In this document: piece by piece, positions 44,901-57,050 of the stretch
Layout of the letters: every line of letters begins with the position of its first letter
Position numbering within the stretch: the stretch's first letter is position 1
NCBI GenBank assembly: GCA_916613615.1
Contig: OU744727.1
Span: 18,050,093 to 18,114,092 of the forward strand
Source of the DNA: Steromphala cineraria
Lineage: Eukaryota > Mollusca > Gastropoda > Trochida > Trochidae
Length of the DNA: 64,000 bases
Direction: 5' to 3'
The notes under the pieces: generated by a model
Told to the model about the DNA's origin: nothing
Database searches by the model: none
What the model saw: the letters and a program-made list of their open reading frames with translations, nothing else
Position numbers and translations under genes: made by a program

Positions 44901-46194
44901 TTGACGATTTTTTAACTCTGAATGGTTGACATACATGCACATTAATTATGGAATGATATCTAATTAAATGAAGAAGGATAGGTATTAAAATTTGTTTTAA
45001 TAAGCTATTGAATTTTTGTTTCATTTCATTTAGTCAAATCAAAATCTGTTTAATCACTCACATAAATCAACTATTTACATATTAAACCATAAGTTAATTC
45101 CTGCTATATTGGTATATTGATAGTCATAAAGGGATAAAAAATACTCAAAACAGCAACATCGTTTCCTTTGCATAATGTTCGTAAGTGTTTAATAATATAA
45201 AATTTCGAATGATGAAGATATAAATTATAGCCTAGAAGTTCTATTTCTGACCTTTAAAGAAGGTTGACATTTTCAGGCGGTCTGAAGCAGTACTTACATA
45301 CTTATGTTTACATGGCTAGTTTAGGTGTACAAACCTTTAGAGTACAAATAGATGTGTATATATGTATGAATGAATGTGTATGTTAATATATCAATAATAA
45401 TATAAATAATTAAATTAAATAATTAAATAAGATTAATTGTCAAATTAATTGTATGATACTTTACAGGGCCAACATAATGGTCATGTACATGTATGTTTAC
45501 TATTTTAAAAAGTAAGGAATAACGGATTTTCAAGAATCATAAAGTGCAAAATTAATAGACGAAACAAAATATGCTGCAATTTATTTCATTCGTTGATATC
45601 CCGTAACAACTGCACAACCATATCTGAGGTCAAACCTTTAGTTTAAAACGAGTAAATGTCTCTAAGAATGCGACTAGGCATTCTCATAATGAGGTTTCTG
45701 AAGTCATTTTGACCGAGGTTATACCACTCTTGTTAGCAATCTGTACTATAAAAAGGGCATGTAACCTTTATGCTCCTGTAATTTGACGCATATAAATTGT
45801 AAGTGGAAAATTTAGAAAAGAGCCTATTTAATGATTGCAAACTTCGTGGTCAACCCCTATAATTAGTTGCATTACGCTCAGGTAGTGAGGTGCCTTATTT
45901 TACATTCTAAGTAACACGCTCCCGTGGAATAAAGGAAATATCCCATACTTATTTTGGATAGCATATATCTATATATGATTTCGTATATTTTACAAATGTA
46001 AAAGCTGCAATTATCTAAACTTCTCTGAATCAAGTTTCACTAGGGCATTTGGAGATCTATAGAAAAACATTTGGATTCCATATTCGTCTTGTTGAACATT
46101 ATTTCACAATACTTCCATAATGTTCTATTGTGAAGCCACACAAGGCCATTCCGACCGAGTTAGCATGTTATTACAGTGCTGCAAAATATGATAT
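44901..46194. other. No gene or element recognised
   Basis: A+T-rich sequence with a low-complexity AATTAAATAA run near 45,400-45,430. No structure beyond this was identified. Confidence 0.4.
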
Positions 46195-46350
46195 CAGAAC
46201 AGCGCATATAACAAGTTATACTTCAACACATCCAATCGAAAAAATCAATTCCGTTCGGCACTAAATGTCAGGATTTAAATGATGGATCATAAGTTACTGT
46301 CCACTGCCTATCCACTGCCTTATCACATAAATGCTAGGTGTAGGCTGCAG
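46195..46350 (-). repeat. Inverted fragment of the SD-A/SD-B repeat
   Basis: Read on the minus strand it gives TTATGTGATAAGGCAGTGGA, AGTAACTTATGATCCATCAT and AATCCTGACATTTAGTGCCG, the same order as 41,785-41,860 and 44,235-44,305. The repeat family is therefore present in both orientations. Confidence 0.65.
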
Positions 46351-46963
46351 TCACTTGACTCATATCTTTATCCGGTTGGTAATGAACAACTTGTGGGCCC
46401 TTATTATCAGTCCTTGATAACCCAAGAAATATGCTTAATGCATTCACTTCAAATGTTTCTATCTGCAAGAAATAGAAATGCATGTAATTTCTGAAATGGC
46501 TTTGTTTTCTATTCATGCATCAGATATATAAATCATATATTCATCGTATAGCACTCCCTAGTTCACAAACTTCCAGGACATTATTGTACAAATTTGAACA
46601 AAAAGCATCTTCTAAAAACTTACACAAATAGTTATGAAACAAGTTACAGAAAATGATTTATGGTAAAAAGTGTTAATTAAAATTATTTTGTTAATCTAAT
46701 TGTAGCTGTCGTTGGAAATTATCCTTAACACTTGTCAAATACATGTTTGTTTGTTTTTAAATATTTTCTTTTAACTGATAGAAAATATGACAAAATGTAT
46801 ATTCAACGAAACACTGTTTGTATTTTCTGTCATCATTAAAGGAGAATTATATACAAACATGAAACGGTAATAAATGACATACAATATCAATAGGCTACAT
46901 GAATTTTCCTACATGTAAGCTGCCTTATATAATTTACTTGATGAACATGTATTTTACAATCAG
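46351..46963. other. No gene recognised
   Basis: Nothing beyond A+T-rich sequence; short frames on both strands overlap the inverted repeat fragment and are not supported. Confidence 0.35.
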
Positions 46964-47112
46964 ATACCTCGTCTGGTGAATCTGCCATTAACTTCTTCGA
47001 ATATTTCCATTAACCATACCTTTGACATATTTGCTGTCTTGAAGATGAGAGAAGATGAACCCAAACCAAAGACCGTTGTGTCTATTGAGATCTTCTATTT
47101 GTCTAACAAGAG
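46964..47112 (+). CDS. Candidate internal exon, unknown gene
   Basis: An open segment between ACAATCAG and AG|GTACATG. It starts in phase 0, ends in phase 2 and has 49 full codons. It contains SSNISINHTF (two N-x-S/T sites), then FAVLKMREDEPKPKTVVSIE and IFYLSNKR. Composition is more protein-like than neighbouring frames, and it would suit an extracellular or luminal segment. No homologue is recognised and no partner exon nearby was proven, so it could also be chance. Confidence 0.28.
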
Positions 47113-49499
47113 GTACATGTATGTTAGCAAGACATTAAAAGTTCTGTGCCTTTCTACAGATTATATAATTCATCATAATAGAATTGACAATTTCTATTCC
47201 AAACATCTCTGCATCACGTTGTACAGCTGCATGCCATAAGTTTGTTCACCTGCTTGTGATATTAGTGCAGATATCATGTAATTTGGATTTCATTTTGATG
47301 TTCGTAAAATAACTCCAGGACCACTTACAGAAGATCATCAATTGTCCATGTGTAAATTAACCATTCCCAAACCATATTTCGGGATCGTCTTGTCACTGGT
47401 GCTAAATGTCGATATTTAGTGATAGACACCTGGGGTCTTATTTGTGAAATTCCGATTTTCTTAAATTTCTATTAAAATCATCCATTTAAACTTGGTAGGA
47501 TAAACGTCAGCACAGTTACTTTGCCTTAGCGCAAAGGAACACATATGAATAAAATCTAAAGCTGTTGATTACTTAAGAAGGATATTGTAGAGCAAAATAG
47601 AAATCGGTGTTTTTGAAATTTTGACCCCTCGACTCACTCCAATGACCTGCCAAATTTGTTACAGCTATCTGCTAGGTATAACATACGACAACGCAAAATA
47701 AATATCAACTTATGTAGTGAAATTTTATCATTATCGGTGTTGTTTTCACAATGATATGATGTCTCAAAGACGTTACAAATTACATGACATTTGCACTAGA
47801 ATACAAAGGTAAGTGAACAAACTTAAGATACGCAGCTGTATTCTATAAGTATGTAATGTTTACTACAAAGCCACTGTTATATGTGTCAAGAGCTGACGAC
47901 AGATTTACTGTCTTTCTGTGGGTTTATTTTGCCATTTAGGTTGAAACATAACCTCAGAAAAAAGACAATTTTAACAGACAGATGATGTTGATGTTCTTGT
48001 TAAACATTAGGCCTGCCACTATATCACATTCTTGAAAAAAGCGTATTTGATCACATAACACAAGACACAAGTTTCACTAACGTAAACTTTTAACGACCCT
48101 AAACAAATGGCTCTTTCTTTGCTTCTTTGAAAATGCTTATAACGTGCACGTAAAATGAATTTACATTATCTATACAGCACAATAAGGTGTACATAAATGA
48201 TTATATTACGCATCACATAGGCTGGGATTAATATCCCCTATTATCTCTTTACCCAAATGATTGATATAGGTGAGATTTTGGTTCCAAGCTGCACATCAAT
48301 CTGCATTTAATCTTCAATAAACATTTTTCGATCGACTTACTTGATACATCCAAACTAAATCTGTCATTTTTTTAAATATGATGTTAAGGATGATCTTTCA
48401 TAATTTAATTTGCATTAAATACCATTTTTCTAAAATTATATTACAGTATTGTCAAACAAAAACATATTAATTCAGTATAATATACAGTAAACTCAACTCA
48501 GTAATTTTATGATAGATATTCCACATGCATGTATTTCTTTCATCGAGTAGAATGGCTTGATTTAAAAACGTTAACAGATTAATTAATTCTGTTGATACAC
48601 CAAAATATAATGGGCAATTTAGTTTTATATTTCAATATATAAGTTTTCATTCTATGCTGTATAGCTTTCATTAGTACTGGAAATATATATAAACAAAAGA
48701 AGTGAATAATAAATAGAATAAATTGTTCTCAATCATCTAACAAGCTTAGTATTGAATGATATCACAAATATCAAAAACGGTTTTTAAGATGAATGAAAGG
48801 ACATTGTGTTTGTTATGTTCCAAACATTTTAAGGCATTTACACATTATAAAAATATCTGGTAACGTGAAAAAGTAATTGATCTTTATCTGTTTATTTAAA
48901 AAACATTCCTATGTTACATCCTGAAATAGTGAAATATTCTTCTAAATATTGGCAAGCGTGGACGAATTGGCGATCTGCTAAATATAAATGGTACAATATC
49001 CTGTAGCACTTATCACAAGCAAGTTGATTTTCACACCTTTTAAGGGAAATGGTATGCTGATGCTTTCTCTCTAGAACTGAACTTTCTATCAATATATTTA
49101 TTCAAATTAGCTATGAAAGATCGTTTTGTTTAAACGATTATCAGATTGTTTAAGTATCAACTGGTTGAAATAAACAGCCGCTTTTATTGTCATCAATCAA
49201 TGCACTCAGTTACAAATAATACGGGCAGAAATATAATTGATAGTAACAATATTCACCTGTGGCTTTAATATATAACTTTGAGATAATTCATTAACATCAA
49301 ACGTTTTATCCTCATGCAGATTTACACGGTAACGTAAGTATTATAACAACTTTCATTTTTTTTGATGTGGCAGTGAATTTAATGATTATGCACTGGTTGA
49401 TATGAAACAAAAAACAATAGGGAATGGAGTTATAGTTATGATCCTCTAAACTTATATGCGAGGTTATTCTCAAGGCTGAATTTCACTTACAATGTGTTA
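47113..49499. other. No gene or element recognised
   Basis: Long A+T-rich stretch. Nothing structural was seen beyond short homopolymer and AT runs. Confidence 0.4.
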
Positions 49500-49690
49500 A
49501 TTGAATCAAGTCCTTGAAGGCTGTTAAACATCTGCCACCTCGTCTGACAATGTACTTGACCAGTCTGTGGAGGTCTTAGCTTTGTGAACGTCTTAGATTA
49601 ATTTCCCAAGAGAAATTAACGATTTATATTTAGAATATTTCTGTTCACGTACCTTTGAAACATCTTTGTCAAGAGATTAGGCACATACGA
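49500..49690 (+). repeat. Dispersed repeat family, plus copy 1
   Basis: AAGTCCTTGAAGGCTGTTAA, ATCTGCCACCTCGTCTGACA, TTCCCAAGAGAAATT and ATATTTCTGTTCACG align with 51,620-51,810 and, inverted, with 10,841-11,050. Confidence 0.5.
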
Positions 49691-50109
49691 GTGTTCTGAA
49701 GCCTTGCTTTCTCAAAATCACATACTAAAAGGACAGCTGTTTTGACTCAAGTTTCAGAATTATATATCAATACTCTATGCGATATTTTTGTCAAAAAAAG
49801 AAAGTTAAAGACATTGTAATTATTTATTTAAATTTGATTTAAATCAAATATGATTTAAATAGTTGACAATAAAATTCAATTTTAAATCATATTTATCTTT
49901 TCATAAAGATTGGCAACACTACAACAAAAAACGCAACAAATGTACAAACGCATGTTTTAGAAGCAACCTAATTTATATTTATTAAATCTTGTCTCAGAAC
50001 TTTAATTGGTTTTTTATTAACCACCTTGGTTTGCAATGAGGATGCTACTTACGCAGTTTGTCTTGCTTACATGAGATCCTGGTGCTTGTAGGCAAGGGGT
50101 ATAAAAAAA

Positions 50110-50765
50110 GATACCGTCCGTCCATCCATTACACTTTGTGTCTAGCTCGTAACTTTGTAACTAATCAACTATTTCAATTCAAATTTGTCATGGAAATGAA
50201 GAAACATGTGATAATGTGTCATCAGTAACAATTTTATGAAAATCTACATAAAATATAAGAATTTTGGAGTAAAAATTGAAAATTTGTAAGAAATCTGTTA
50301 CAAGTCCCGTCCGGCTCACAACTTCTAAACTAATCATCACATTTTGATCAAAGTTGATATAGAGATACGTCATCATATGAAGGTGTGTCATAAAGAACAA
50401 TTTTGAAAATATTTTTTTTAAATTTTGCCAATTTTGAAAATATTTTTGTAAAATTTTGCAAATTTGAAAATATTTTTGTTTATATATGATCAGATTGATC
50501 TTGGAGATCCAAATTATAATACATTAATTCATTCGTTTGATTTTAATTCTGTCAGTTTACTCGAATTATGCCCAACAGTGAACATAAAAGTTGGTATATC
50601 ATTTAGTTTTTTTATTAGAACAGTTTTCTTCATGTCCTTGAAACAATGTGTTATTTTGCAACAAAAATCAATCGGTAGTATGATATGGAAAACCTATATT
50701 TTTTTTGCAATTTGCGGGGGATATAACTTGACCATGTCAGCTGCTTGTTACATATTAAATCGAGA
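50110..50765 (+). repeat. Dispersed repeat with CCGTCCGTCC end, copy 2 (inverted relative to 10,022-10,600)
   Basis: Begins at ACCGTCCGTCCATCCATTAC and ends near TGTCAGCTGCTTGTTAC. Contains TTCATGGAAATGAAG-type, CCCGTCCGGCTCACAACTTC, GATCTTGGAGATCCAAATTA and GCAATTTGCGGGGGATATAA blocks shared with copy 1. An AATTTTGAAAATATTTTT unit is repeated about three times at 50,399-50,478. Confidence 0.65.
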
Positions 50766-51619
50766 TGTAACATTTTAATCTATGCGATTTGCAGTGAAAC
50801 ATATTTTTCATGAAATATGAGTACAATCAGTTTGGGTGTTGGTTTGAATAGGAATTAATAAAACGTGCAGATTGAAAGGGATAAGTTGGCATGGCAGTTT
50901 CACAATAAAGTCGAGAACTTTGAAAAAAAATACTGAAATATTATATATAATAAAGAGGAAAGATTGTGAAAAAAAATCACAATTAATAACCATGTTCACA
51001 TATGTGGTTTACATGCAATGAAATAATGAGCAGCAGGTGTAGCAGGCAATTTAAGGGGGAGTAGAGAAATTTTAGTATTCTTATCTTTTTAAAAAGCTTT
51101 TGCATCCACTCAAAACATAATCGTTGAAGTAAAAAAGTATTGTAAATAGAAATGGTATGTAATTTCAGTAAACTTTTAAAAAATACTGACAGTTATGTAA
51201 AACTATGCTTCAGACATTTTCAATAATTCAAAACAAAGTAAAGTATACTTATATATTCAAAACAATTAATCAATAATTTTGTACAACAAGTCATACCCCA
51301 AGCTAAGTGTTTTAGTAGACATAGAGACATTGACCTAAATCAGAGTTCAAAATAATGAATTTCAGATAGACGTATGGGTGACCCACATACACATTGACGG
51401 ACAGACCAAACCCAGATGTATTTCACCCTCCCACTTCATGGCGGGGGATAGTCATAGATAAGACATGATACTCGGCCATTACTAAGAATATAGACAGTTT
51501 CAAAGAAAGACCACAAAGATCAATCGAGTGACGTCACTAAATGTTTATGACAACGAGTACCAGAGGACTGTGCAAGGATATATTTCAACACAATGCAACG
51601 TTAATCGTCTGAAAGAAGT
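50766..51619. other. No gene recognised
   Basis: No repeat or coding structure was identified beyond A-rich runs. A slightly G+C-richer patch near 51,365-51,450 has no motif. Confidence 0.4.
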
Positions 51620-51810
51620 TTGCTACACTAGCTTAATTGAAATCTAGTCATCGGTCGCCTGGCACTTGCCACCTTGCCTAACAATACAATTGAGTACCCT
51701 TAATTTGCAAAGCCTTTTGTGCATCTGACAGACCAAATTAGCTAGGGAAAAAAGTTGCTCATTTTAGAACTTTTCCTGTTCATAGACGTTTTGAATATCT
51801 CTGAAGAGCT
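51620..51810 (+). repeat. Dispersed repeat family, plus copy 2
   Basis: CACTTGCCACCTTGCCTAAC, CAATTGAGTACCC, AGCTAGGGAAAAAAGTTGCT and CTTTTCCTGTTCATAG match the copies at 49,500 and (inverted) 10,841. Confidence 0.5.
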
Positions 51811-52108
51811 AATTTCTCATTATTTATGAGTGGTACATGTACACCCTTTCAAGTTCTCTCTTTACATGAAAGTATGTTAGTAATTAAACATGCTCATATG
51901 TGCATAAATATGTTAGCAACATCAAACCGTTAACACTTCAGTAAACAAATGGATTACACGTCGAATAACATTACAGCTAGTTAAAAAAAATAAAAATAAA
52001 ACACAGCATTCCGCCATAGAAAACTAACTAATTCGGTAAATGTGTATTGGTAACTGAAATTATGTTATCGAATTTAAACAAATGCCTGGATTAGAAAGCA
52101 CAATACAT

Positions 52109-52271
52109 ATACAGAACGTCATACGTGTGCATTTGGGTCGTTTGTATTGAACGAGTAGATGTCATGGACGCGGAGGAACAACGAGTTCGAAGAACGAGTT
52201 GTTTCTCCGCGTCCATGACATCTTCGAGTTCAATACAAACGACCCAAATGCACACGTATGACGTTCTGTAT
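52109..52271. mobile_element. Fold-back MITE (163 bp) with very similar arms
   Basis: ATACAGAACGTCATACGTGT with GCATTTGGGTCGTTTGTATT is mirrored by AATACAAACGACCCAAATGC and ACACGTATGACGTTCTGTAT. Inner arms GATGTCATGGACGCGGAG / CTCCGCGTCCATGACATC meet at a centre AACGAGTTCGAAGAACGAGTT. The two open frames here, one on each strand, are mirror images caused by the palindrome. Confidence 0.88.
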
Positions 52272-52578
52272 TTATTATATACTCTCTTTTTAACCTTTTT
52301 AAAAGTAATTTTGATTTGCTTAAATAATCCGAGACGTCGCACTGCGCATTGATACATAATGCAAAGAAGGCGATTACCTATGACAAGCTCGACTGATGAT
52401 TTGATACCTCAATTATCTGTTTATTTTCTCATTACTTTGCGTAGTTAAACGTAAGAGGCAATTTTCTCAAGTGTGAAAACTAAATACAGTGATAAAAGGT
52501 TATCCTTAGTAATTATTTATAAGTTCTGAATATGATAAACGTAAGCTCAGGATTCCGAGCGACGGGTTCCTTTCAAAC

Positions 52579-52626
52579 GACGTCACCATGGAAATGACGT
52601 CATAATCGTTGTAGGCTATGACGTCA
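52579..52626. promoter_or_regulatory. Cluster of CRE-like TGACGTCA motifs
   Basis: Two exact TGACGTCA (52,595-52,602 and 52,619-52,626) and one CGACGTCA (52,579) within 48 bases, in a G+C-richer patch. CREB/ATF-type bZIP proteins bind this palindrome. No gene start was identified downstream, although a short frame begins near 52,763. Confidence 0.35.
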
Positions 52627-52874
52627 TAGGGCCAAGTGTCGCTGGCGATGTTCTTGGAGTTTTGTTTAGGATTCCTATTTTATAGTGTTTTGCAGTTTCT
52701 TTACTAACGATAACACTAGTTTCTCACTATATTATTCTTCAATATCATATTAAAAAGTAGGTTTGTTACAAATGAAGTTGAGATACGTCAAATCCGGTGT
52801 TCTTATAAGGAAAATTGTTACGAACGGAACGTTGCGAGAATTGCCGAAGCTTGAAAAAAGTAGAACCGGCAGGC

Positions 52875-52931
52875 GTGCAATACGGATTCTGGAGTGCAAT
52901 ACGGAATTTGAAGACGTATTCCGTATTGCAC
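52875..52931. repeat. Hairpin GTGCAATACGGAAT with an extra half copy
   Basis: GTGCAATACGGAAT (52,894-52,907) is exactly mirrored by ATTCCGTATTGCAC (52,918-52,931) around a 10-base loop. A further direct copy, GTGCAATACGGATTCTG, sits at 52,875. It overlaps a 65-codon open frame that is therefore doubtful. Confidence 0.75.
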
Positions 52932-53787
52932 CCTTGTATTACTATCCTAAGATATCATGAGTATATAATAAATTAGAGAATCAAACATAAACTGGCCCCA
53001 AAGGTAGAAAGTTGGATTTCCGTTACACGTAATCAAGCACATGCAACTCAATAAGACCTACACATTGAGATAATCATCTTTATAGAAAAGCTACACTAGA
53101 TGTTACCATCAATGTTAATACTTGACCTATAATGGAACTGATTTGTGGAATGGCAGCCTGACTTATAAACACTGATGTTGTGATCTGTCACACTTTCATG
53201 AGTATAATGCATCATGTTGCAATCGGTCGATCGCATTTCGTGCCTGGCTTATAAACAATAATGGCTAGTTGGGATTGTTCCCATTGTATAACAAAACCTG
53301 TAAAAGAACGAATTATTTCATTTTCTATTACTGTTCATGAAGTCTTTAAAATTTGATCAAGAACGTTTAATGTGTTTCACAACATCTGCCTTTTAAACCA
53401 GAATGATTTAATTCACACATAGAAACAATGATTCAAATGAGATTAAAAGAAAAGGATTGACCAAAAAACAAACAGGAGCAATTGGCTTAGACGCCCAGGG
53501 GGGTGTTTGATATATAATATATGATGTTAAAAGAAATGAAAAAAGAAATGTTCAAGTAGAATTATCAGAGGTTTGTATTTCCAAAACTGTCAATGACAAT
53601 GACTACTCAAAAATGTAATGGTATTATTTAATAATTTGATACTTCCAAACCCATAAGCAGATTGGCTATTCTCATTCCTGGAAAGAAAATGGGCATGTGT
53701 TTGTATGTTTAAGATGGGTTTTTTGTCGCCCTGATAAAGTAATGTATCTATTTTATGATGTTAATCATGTAAAATGACGCTTACTAT
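52932..53787. other. No gene recognised
   Basis: CCTGACTTATAAACA (53,157) and CCTGGCTTATAAACA (53,251) form a short direct repeat. Nothing else was identified. Confidence 0.4.
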
Positions 53788-53934
53788 AAGAATAATCAAC
53801 GAGTTGCGAGGAATTAGGATTATCTGTCCTGAGTTAATTATTGTGATAAACTCCGAGCTTCAGCGAGGAGTTTGACACAATAATTCACGAGGGACAGATC
53901 ATCCGTAAATCCGAGCATCGAGTTGGTTATTCTT
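53788..53934. mobile_element. Fold-back MITE (about 147 bp)
   Basis: AGAATAATCAACGAGTTGCG, GATTATCTGTCCTGAGTTAA and TTATTGTG..AAACTCC are mirrored imperfectly by GGAGTTTGACACAATAATTC, GAGGGACAGATCATCC and CGAGTTGGTTATTCTT. The centre has CGAGCTTCAGCGAGG. Confidence 0.75.
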
Positions 53935-54728
53935 TTTCTTACCCAAGAAAAGTTTGATGAGTAAAAACGGAGAGAAAAAAAGAGAAACATTAAAAAAATT
54001 CCGCTCGGCCAATAAAGTACAAATTGTACTTGTACTTGCCATTCATAATTTTGCTCAATACTTCAGGATGGGCAGCTCTAAGTAGTTCGCAACTCACGAT
54101 CTAATTTGAAACACTTTATTATATTGATGTCACAATATATCACAAAATGTATTGTCTCATAACATGAAACATCGTTTTTATTGACTGCTCACAACTGAAA
54201 AGAAAAAGTAAGAAGTAAGCTTCCGTTACGTTTGACAATCCTAGTGAGGAACGTATGACATCACTGTTTGACGTACTGTTTTATGACGTCATAGAGCTAT
54301 GACGTAACGACAGTCCGGCCGGCGACTCTCCCACCTAGCACCGCCTTGAAGATTTAAACTTGTTTTTACGGCAAAGAAAACATCAGAAGGTATTGATTTC
54401 CCAATAAAAATGTTGTAGTAGTTTTTGACTTTCGTAATGTAAGTATAAGATTTTTCATCTATATCTCTCAACTGAAATAGAAGATCAAAGCAAATCATGA
54501 ATGGATGCAAAATAGTTCCGTCAACCAATCAAAATGCGAGTTTTTTTTAGAAAAACTGTCATTCCCATGACCATTATGCAAACTTTAATACCCGGCATAT
54601 CCTTGCCCGCTTGGGTAGGAAAAACTGATAACAAAGAATATTACTTCCAAAACGCAATACATCGGGATTGTATATTTGAGTTAGGTTTCTCTGCAGGTCC
54701 CCAGGTCTTACAATTTGTGTCTTCATTA
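53935..54728. other. No gene recognised; one TGACGTCA
   Basis: Contains an exact TGACGTCA (54,284-54,291) with flanking partial sites (TGACGTA at 54,269 and 54,300). Open frames on both strands up to 100 codons lack splice borders and motifs, and the longest overlaps the Harbinger-like MITE. Confidence 0.4.
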
Positions 54729-55024
54729 AGCCCCTGGCACACTTCAGCGTATACTCACTGCGTTGCGTATGGCAATTTTTCTTATACGCAGCAATACGCA
54801 GCCGTACGCAGGATACGCAACTCATACGCACCTTAGTTGTGTCAAGGTCGTTTCTTGTACGTCAGCAAGCGCTTGGACCATTTTAATATGTTCGTAAATC
54901 AATCGCTCGATGTTCGGTACAAGTAAGGCAAAAAACGGTAAATTTCTTAGCGTACTGGTTGCTATAAAAAAAAACCATACGCAACCCAAACACACTTGCT
55001 ATACACTTAAGTGTGACAGGGCCC
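54729..55024. mobile_element. Harbinger-like MITE (296 bp) with TTA duplication
   Basis: Flanked by TTA (54,726-54,728 and 55,025-55,027). Ends AGCCCCTGGCACACTT and AAGTGTGACAGGGCCC are inverted repeats matching at 13 of 16 positions. Inside are clustered ATACGCA/TGCGTAT motifs (54,747-54,835 and 54,977). A 3-bp TTA/TAA target fits PIF/Harbinger. No transposase is present. Confidence 0.75.
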
Positions 55025-55027
55025 TTA

Positions 55028-55908
55028 GTCTGCAATGGCTCCAAATGAGGAACTCAAGATAACCCTAATGATTATCTAAATGAAATATGTATATGCATCT
55101 GAAACTCAAGATGACAGATTTAGATAATATGTAGCTTCATAGCCAACCACACAGACCTATTCACGCTTATTCCCTATCTAACCTGTCACAGAAGATATGC
55201 TTTTACCATGATGTAGGACCATGGTCGGTCAGTATTTTAGTGGAGCGCTTTTTAGTGACAATATGTGCATCAGGTTTCCTGTTGCCCTTAACGTAAAAAA
55301 ACAATAAGGAAACATAGTCTGTATCAACATAAAAATTCCAAAAGGCAGATTTATTTTGTAATTCCCCGCGAAAGGCAATTATTTTATTATTCCAAATTTT
55401 ACCTGGATTCAATAACCAAATATTAGACTCTTGTTGGCATTTTGGTTTTATTTCCATAATGTTCCCAATTAGAAAAAAAAATTGTTGGTACTTTATTAAT
55501 TACCAATGACATTAATGTTTGCTATCATTGATTATAAATCTAATGCTATCGGAATACAAAAATAATATAAATCGTGCATGTCATTCCTTAATAAAGATTA
55601 GATATGAGTATAAACATAATATTCTCTTTATCAGCTTAACCAAATATTTCAAGTATTTGATTAGAGGACACAATTCAGAATCCTTAATTGTTGGAATCAC
55701 ATGCCTTTGCTATTGGTAGAAAGTAATGTAAAACGAAGGTCAAGCAAATGCTTATGAAAAATCACGGTCATCACCAATGAGGAAAGTCATCACAAGTATT
55801 ACAATCATAAGATATCTGGCTTGAGTTATCAAGCATATAGGCTAGTTAAAGTCACTGTATGCGTTGAATTAACAAACTAGAGTCTGTAAATTTATATAGA
55901 TGGATGAT
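55028..55908. other. No gene recognised
   Basis: The 84-codon minus-strand frame at 55,203-55,457 has no recognised motif or splice borders. No repeats were identified. Confidence 0.4.
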
Positions 55909-56461
55909 CTATTACGGATAATATTCATATGGATATTACAACAGAAGATGGTATAATTGTGTGATATAAAATAATAAAGACAAATATGAACTGAATTAAA
56001 ACCATAAGATAACAATAATTAAATCTAGCATTCAACATTAAACTGAAACAATAGAGAATAATAAACAGAGGTACATTTTTAAAATGTTTAGATCTGTAGA
56101 AAAGAAGTCAAAGGAATCTTAAGTTGGCAGACATGCCAATCCTTGTGTATATAGTTAATTGTCATAGCTGGAAATAAACTATCTATCTATCTGAGGGTAA
56201 CCCTTTTAAAAACTCGACCCAAGTCTGTGGTCTTTTGACACTTTCATATTAATTCATTCTTTCACATTCAAATGTTATAATCACTAGAAATACATTCATT
56301 TCTTTGGTTAAATTAATTGTATATTAATATTTATAAATGCTCTTTTCAATGTCTTTTCATTCAATCATTTAATATGATTACCATACAAGCTTTATGGTGA
56401 ATCTTTAACTCAATCAATTATCAATCTGTTGTAATATCCATATGAATATTATCCGTAATAG
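55909..56461. mobile_element. 553-bp element with perfect 35-bp terminal inverted repeats
   Basis: CTATTACGGATAATATTCAT continuing to ATTACAACA (55,909-55,943) is mirrored without mismatch by TGTTGTAATATCC to TATTATCCGTAATAG (56,427-56,461). The interior is non-coding and includes AATAAACTATCTATCTATCT near 56,174, a LINE-like tail. No clear target duplication was found (GATGGATGAT left, ACCACCACGT right). Confidence 0.75.
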
Positions 56462-56616
56462 ACCACCACGTCCAATACTAAATTTAACCTGTGATGTCAT
56501 GCATTTATGTAAACTTTGATCTGTGACGTCATCCATATATATAAATTTCAAGGATGCAACTGGCTGCAAATATGGCTGCAAATGTTTGATGAGATTGAAC
56601 CCTATATACCACTACT

Positions 56617-57050
56617 ACGTCTTTAACATGCTCTTTAATAAAACATAGTTGGGCTATTTCTTAAAATCATATTTGAATTGCTTTATGAATGTTTTTGCAG
56701 GTTGTTCAAATTAACAACAGTACATGTATGTATTACAATCACGATCTGTCCCATCTTCTTTCATTCTAAAGTATCATTACACTTAGTTGATCAAAAATGA
56801 CTTATTTCTAAAACATTTTAACAACAGTTATTCCTGACTACGTCTTTAACATGCTCTTATAAGAAATACATAGTTTCGCTATTCTTAAAGTCATATTTAT
56901 AATAGTTTTGTGAATTGTTATACATATCATTCAAAACAACAACAGTTCAAAATCTGTCTCAGTTTCTTGCATCCTTAAGTATTATTACAGTTCGTTTATC
57001 AAAAGGAACTGATTTCTAAAACATGTTTACCTCCACTGATAATTGTAATG
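56617..57050. repeat. Tandem duplication, about 222-bp period, two copies
   Basis: CTACGTCTTTAACATGCTCT begins both copies (56,617 and 56,839). Shared further blocks are ACATAGTT, ATATTT, CAACAGT and TGATTTCTAAAACAT-type sequence near the end of each. Diverged; non-coding. Confidence 0.7.

Noticed and set aside
52091..52357. Open frames of 88 and 75 codons on opposite strands
   Set aside because: They are mirror images generated by the 163-bp fold-back element.
55203..55457. 84-codon minus-strand frame
   Set aside because: No motif, splice border or repeat copy supports it.
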